Below are positions 5,471 through 5,546 of a stretch of DNA of 5,546 nucleotides, piece by piece. How positions within the stretch are numbered: position 1 is the first letter of the stretch; the number at the start of each line of letters is the position of its first letter. The notes under the pieces are model-generated. The model was not told the DNA's origin. It did not search any database and saw only the letters and a program-made list of their open reading frames with translations. The stretch is taken from the NCBI GenBank assembly GCA_900772715.1, contig CAAGRN010000056.1, forward strand, positions 1 through 5,546, read 5' to 3'. Source of the DNA: an uncultured Subdoligranulum sp. GTDB lineage: Bacteria; Bacillota_A; Clostridia; Oscillospirales; Ruminococcaceae. Both the position numbers and the translations under genes were made by a program.

Positions 5471-5546
5471 TTATTGTTTGGGTGCCATAAAGTAGTATTG
5501 GTCGCGCCGGTCATAAATGCCGGTGGCCGTGACCGCCGAAAAGCAC
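5471..5546 (-). CDS. C-terminal end of a minus-strand protein (partial)
   Basis: Reading the minus strand from the window edge, 24 in-frame codons end at TAA (5473-5471): CFSAVTATGIYDRRD followed by QYYFMAPKQ. Neither other frame is open in the same convincing way, and the stop lies 21 nt before the start of the second GT-C fragment, as expected for an operon neighbour. The fragment is too short to assign to a family. Because GT-C genes often sit in tandem, it may be the C-terminus of a GT-C protein, possibly even the missing end of the gene that starts at 5073 (inference). Confidence 0.5.
   Translation of the reverse strand, partial: CFSAVTATGIYDRRDQYYFMAPKQ

Overview
This window is GC-rich bacterial DNA carrying one tightly packed plus-strand gene cluster. 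Strong GGAGG-type ribosome binding sites, TTG and GTG starts and ATGA stop/start overlaps fit a Gram-positive host. The leader holds palindromes ending in CTAC and a repeat of the CAGTCACC..GGTGAC..TTCCCC..GGGGAA type. From memory, such repeats are frequent between genes in gut Clostridia (Oscillospiraceae/Ruminococcaceae, the Faecalibacterium-Gemmiger-Subdoligranulum group). That placement is an inference, not a match I could run.

Layout. Positions 1-377 hold no gene. They contain four near-perfect palindromes ending in CTAC (one in inverted orientation) and a further two-hairpin repeat. A well-formed sigma-A promoter (TTGCAA, 17 bp, TATAAT) lies at 378-406. It drives at least six genes: an SDR-type NAD(P) epimerase/dehydratase (444-1370), a TIM-barrel sugar isomerase/epimerase (1374-2162), a soluble family-2 glycosyltransferase (2159-2959), a DAO-like FAD oxidoreductase (3050-4168), a membrane-anchored family-2 glycosyltransferase of GtrB/DPM1 architecture (4165-5076), and the first 92 codons of a GT-C type membrane glycosyltransferase (5073-5351). 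Four of the five gene boundaries are overlaps or a 3-nt gap. Only the FAD gene follows a 90-nt spacer.

How the genes may work together (inference). The SDR, TIM-barrel and FAD enzymes look like a set for making or oxidising an unusual sugar or small polyol/amine. The membrane-anchored GT2 would load a sugar onto a polyprenyl phosphate at the inner face of the membrane, and the GT-C protein would transfer it outside onto a surface polymer or glycolipid. The substrate cannot be read from the sequence.

Right end. The GT-C gene stops abruptly at about 5336. From there to the window end the coding sense flips to the minus strand. That strand carries the first 38 codons of a second GT-C paralogue (5449 down to 5336) and, 21 nt upstream of it, the last 24 codons of another protein (5546 down to 5471). 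The two paralogue N-termini meet head-on inside one codon. This looks like an inversion breakpoint or a fold-back chimera rather than a natural gene end, and it is the most important point to check.
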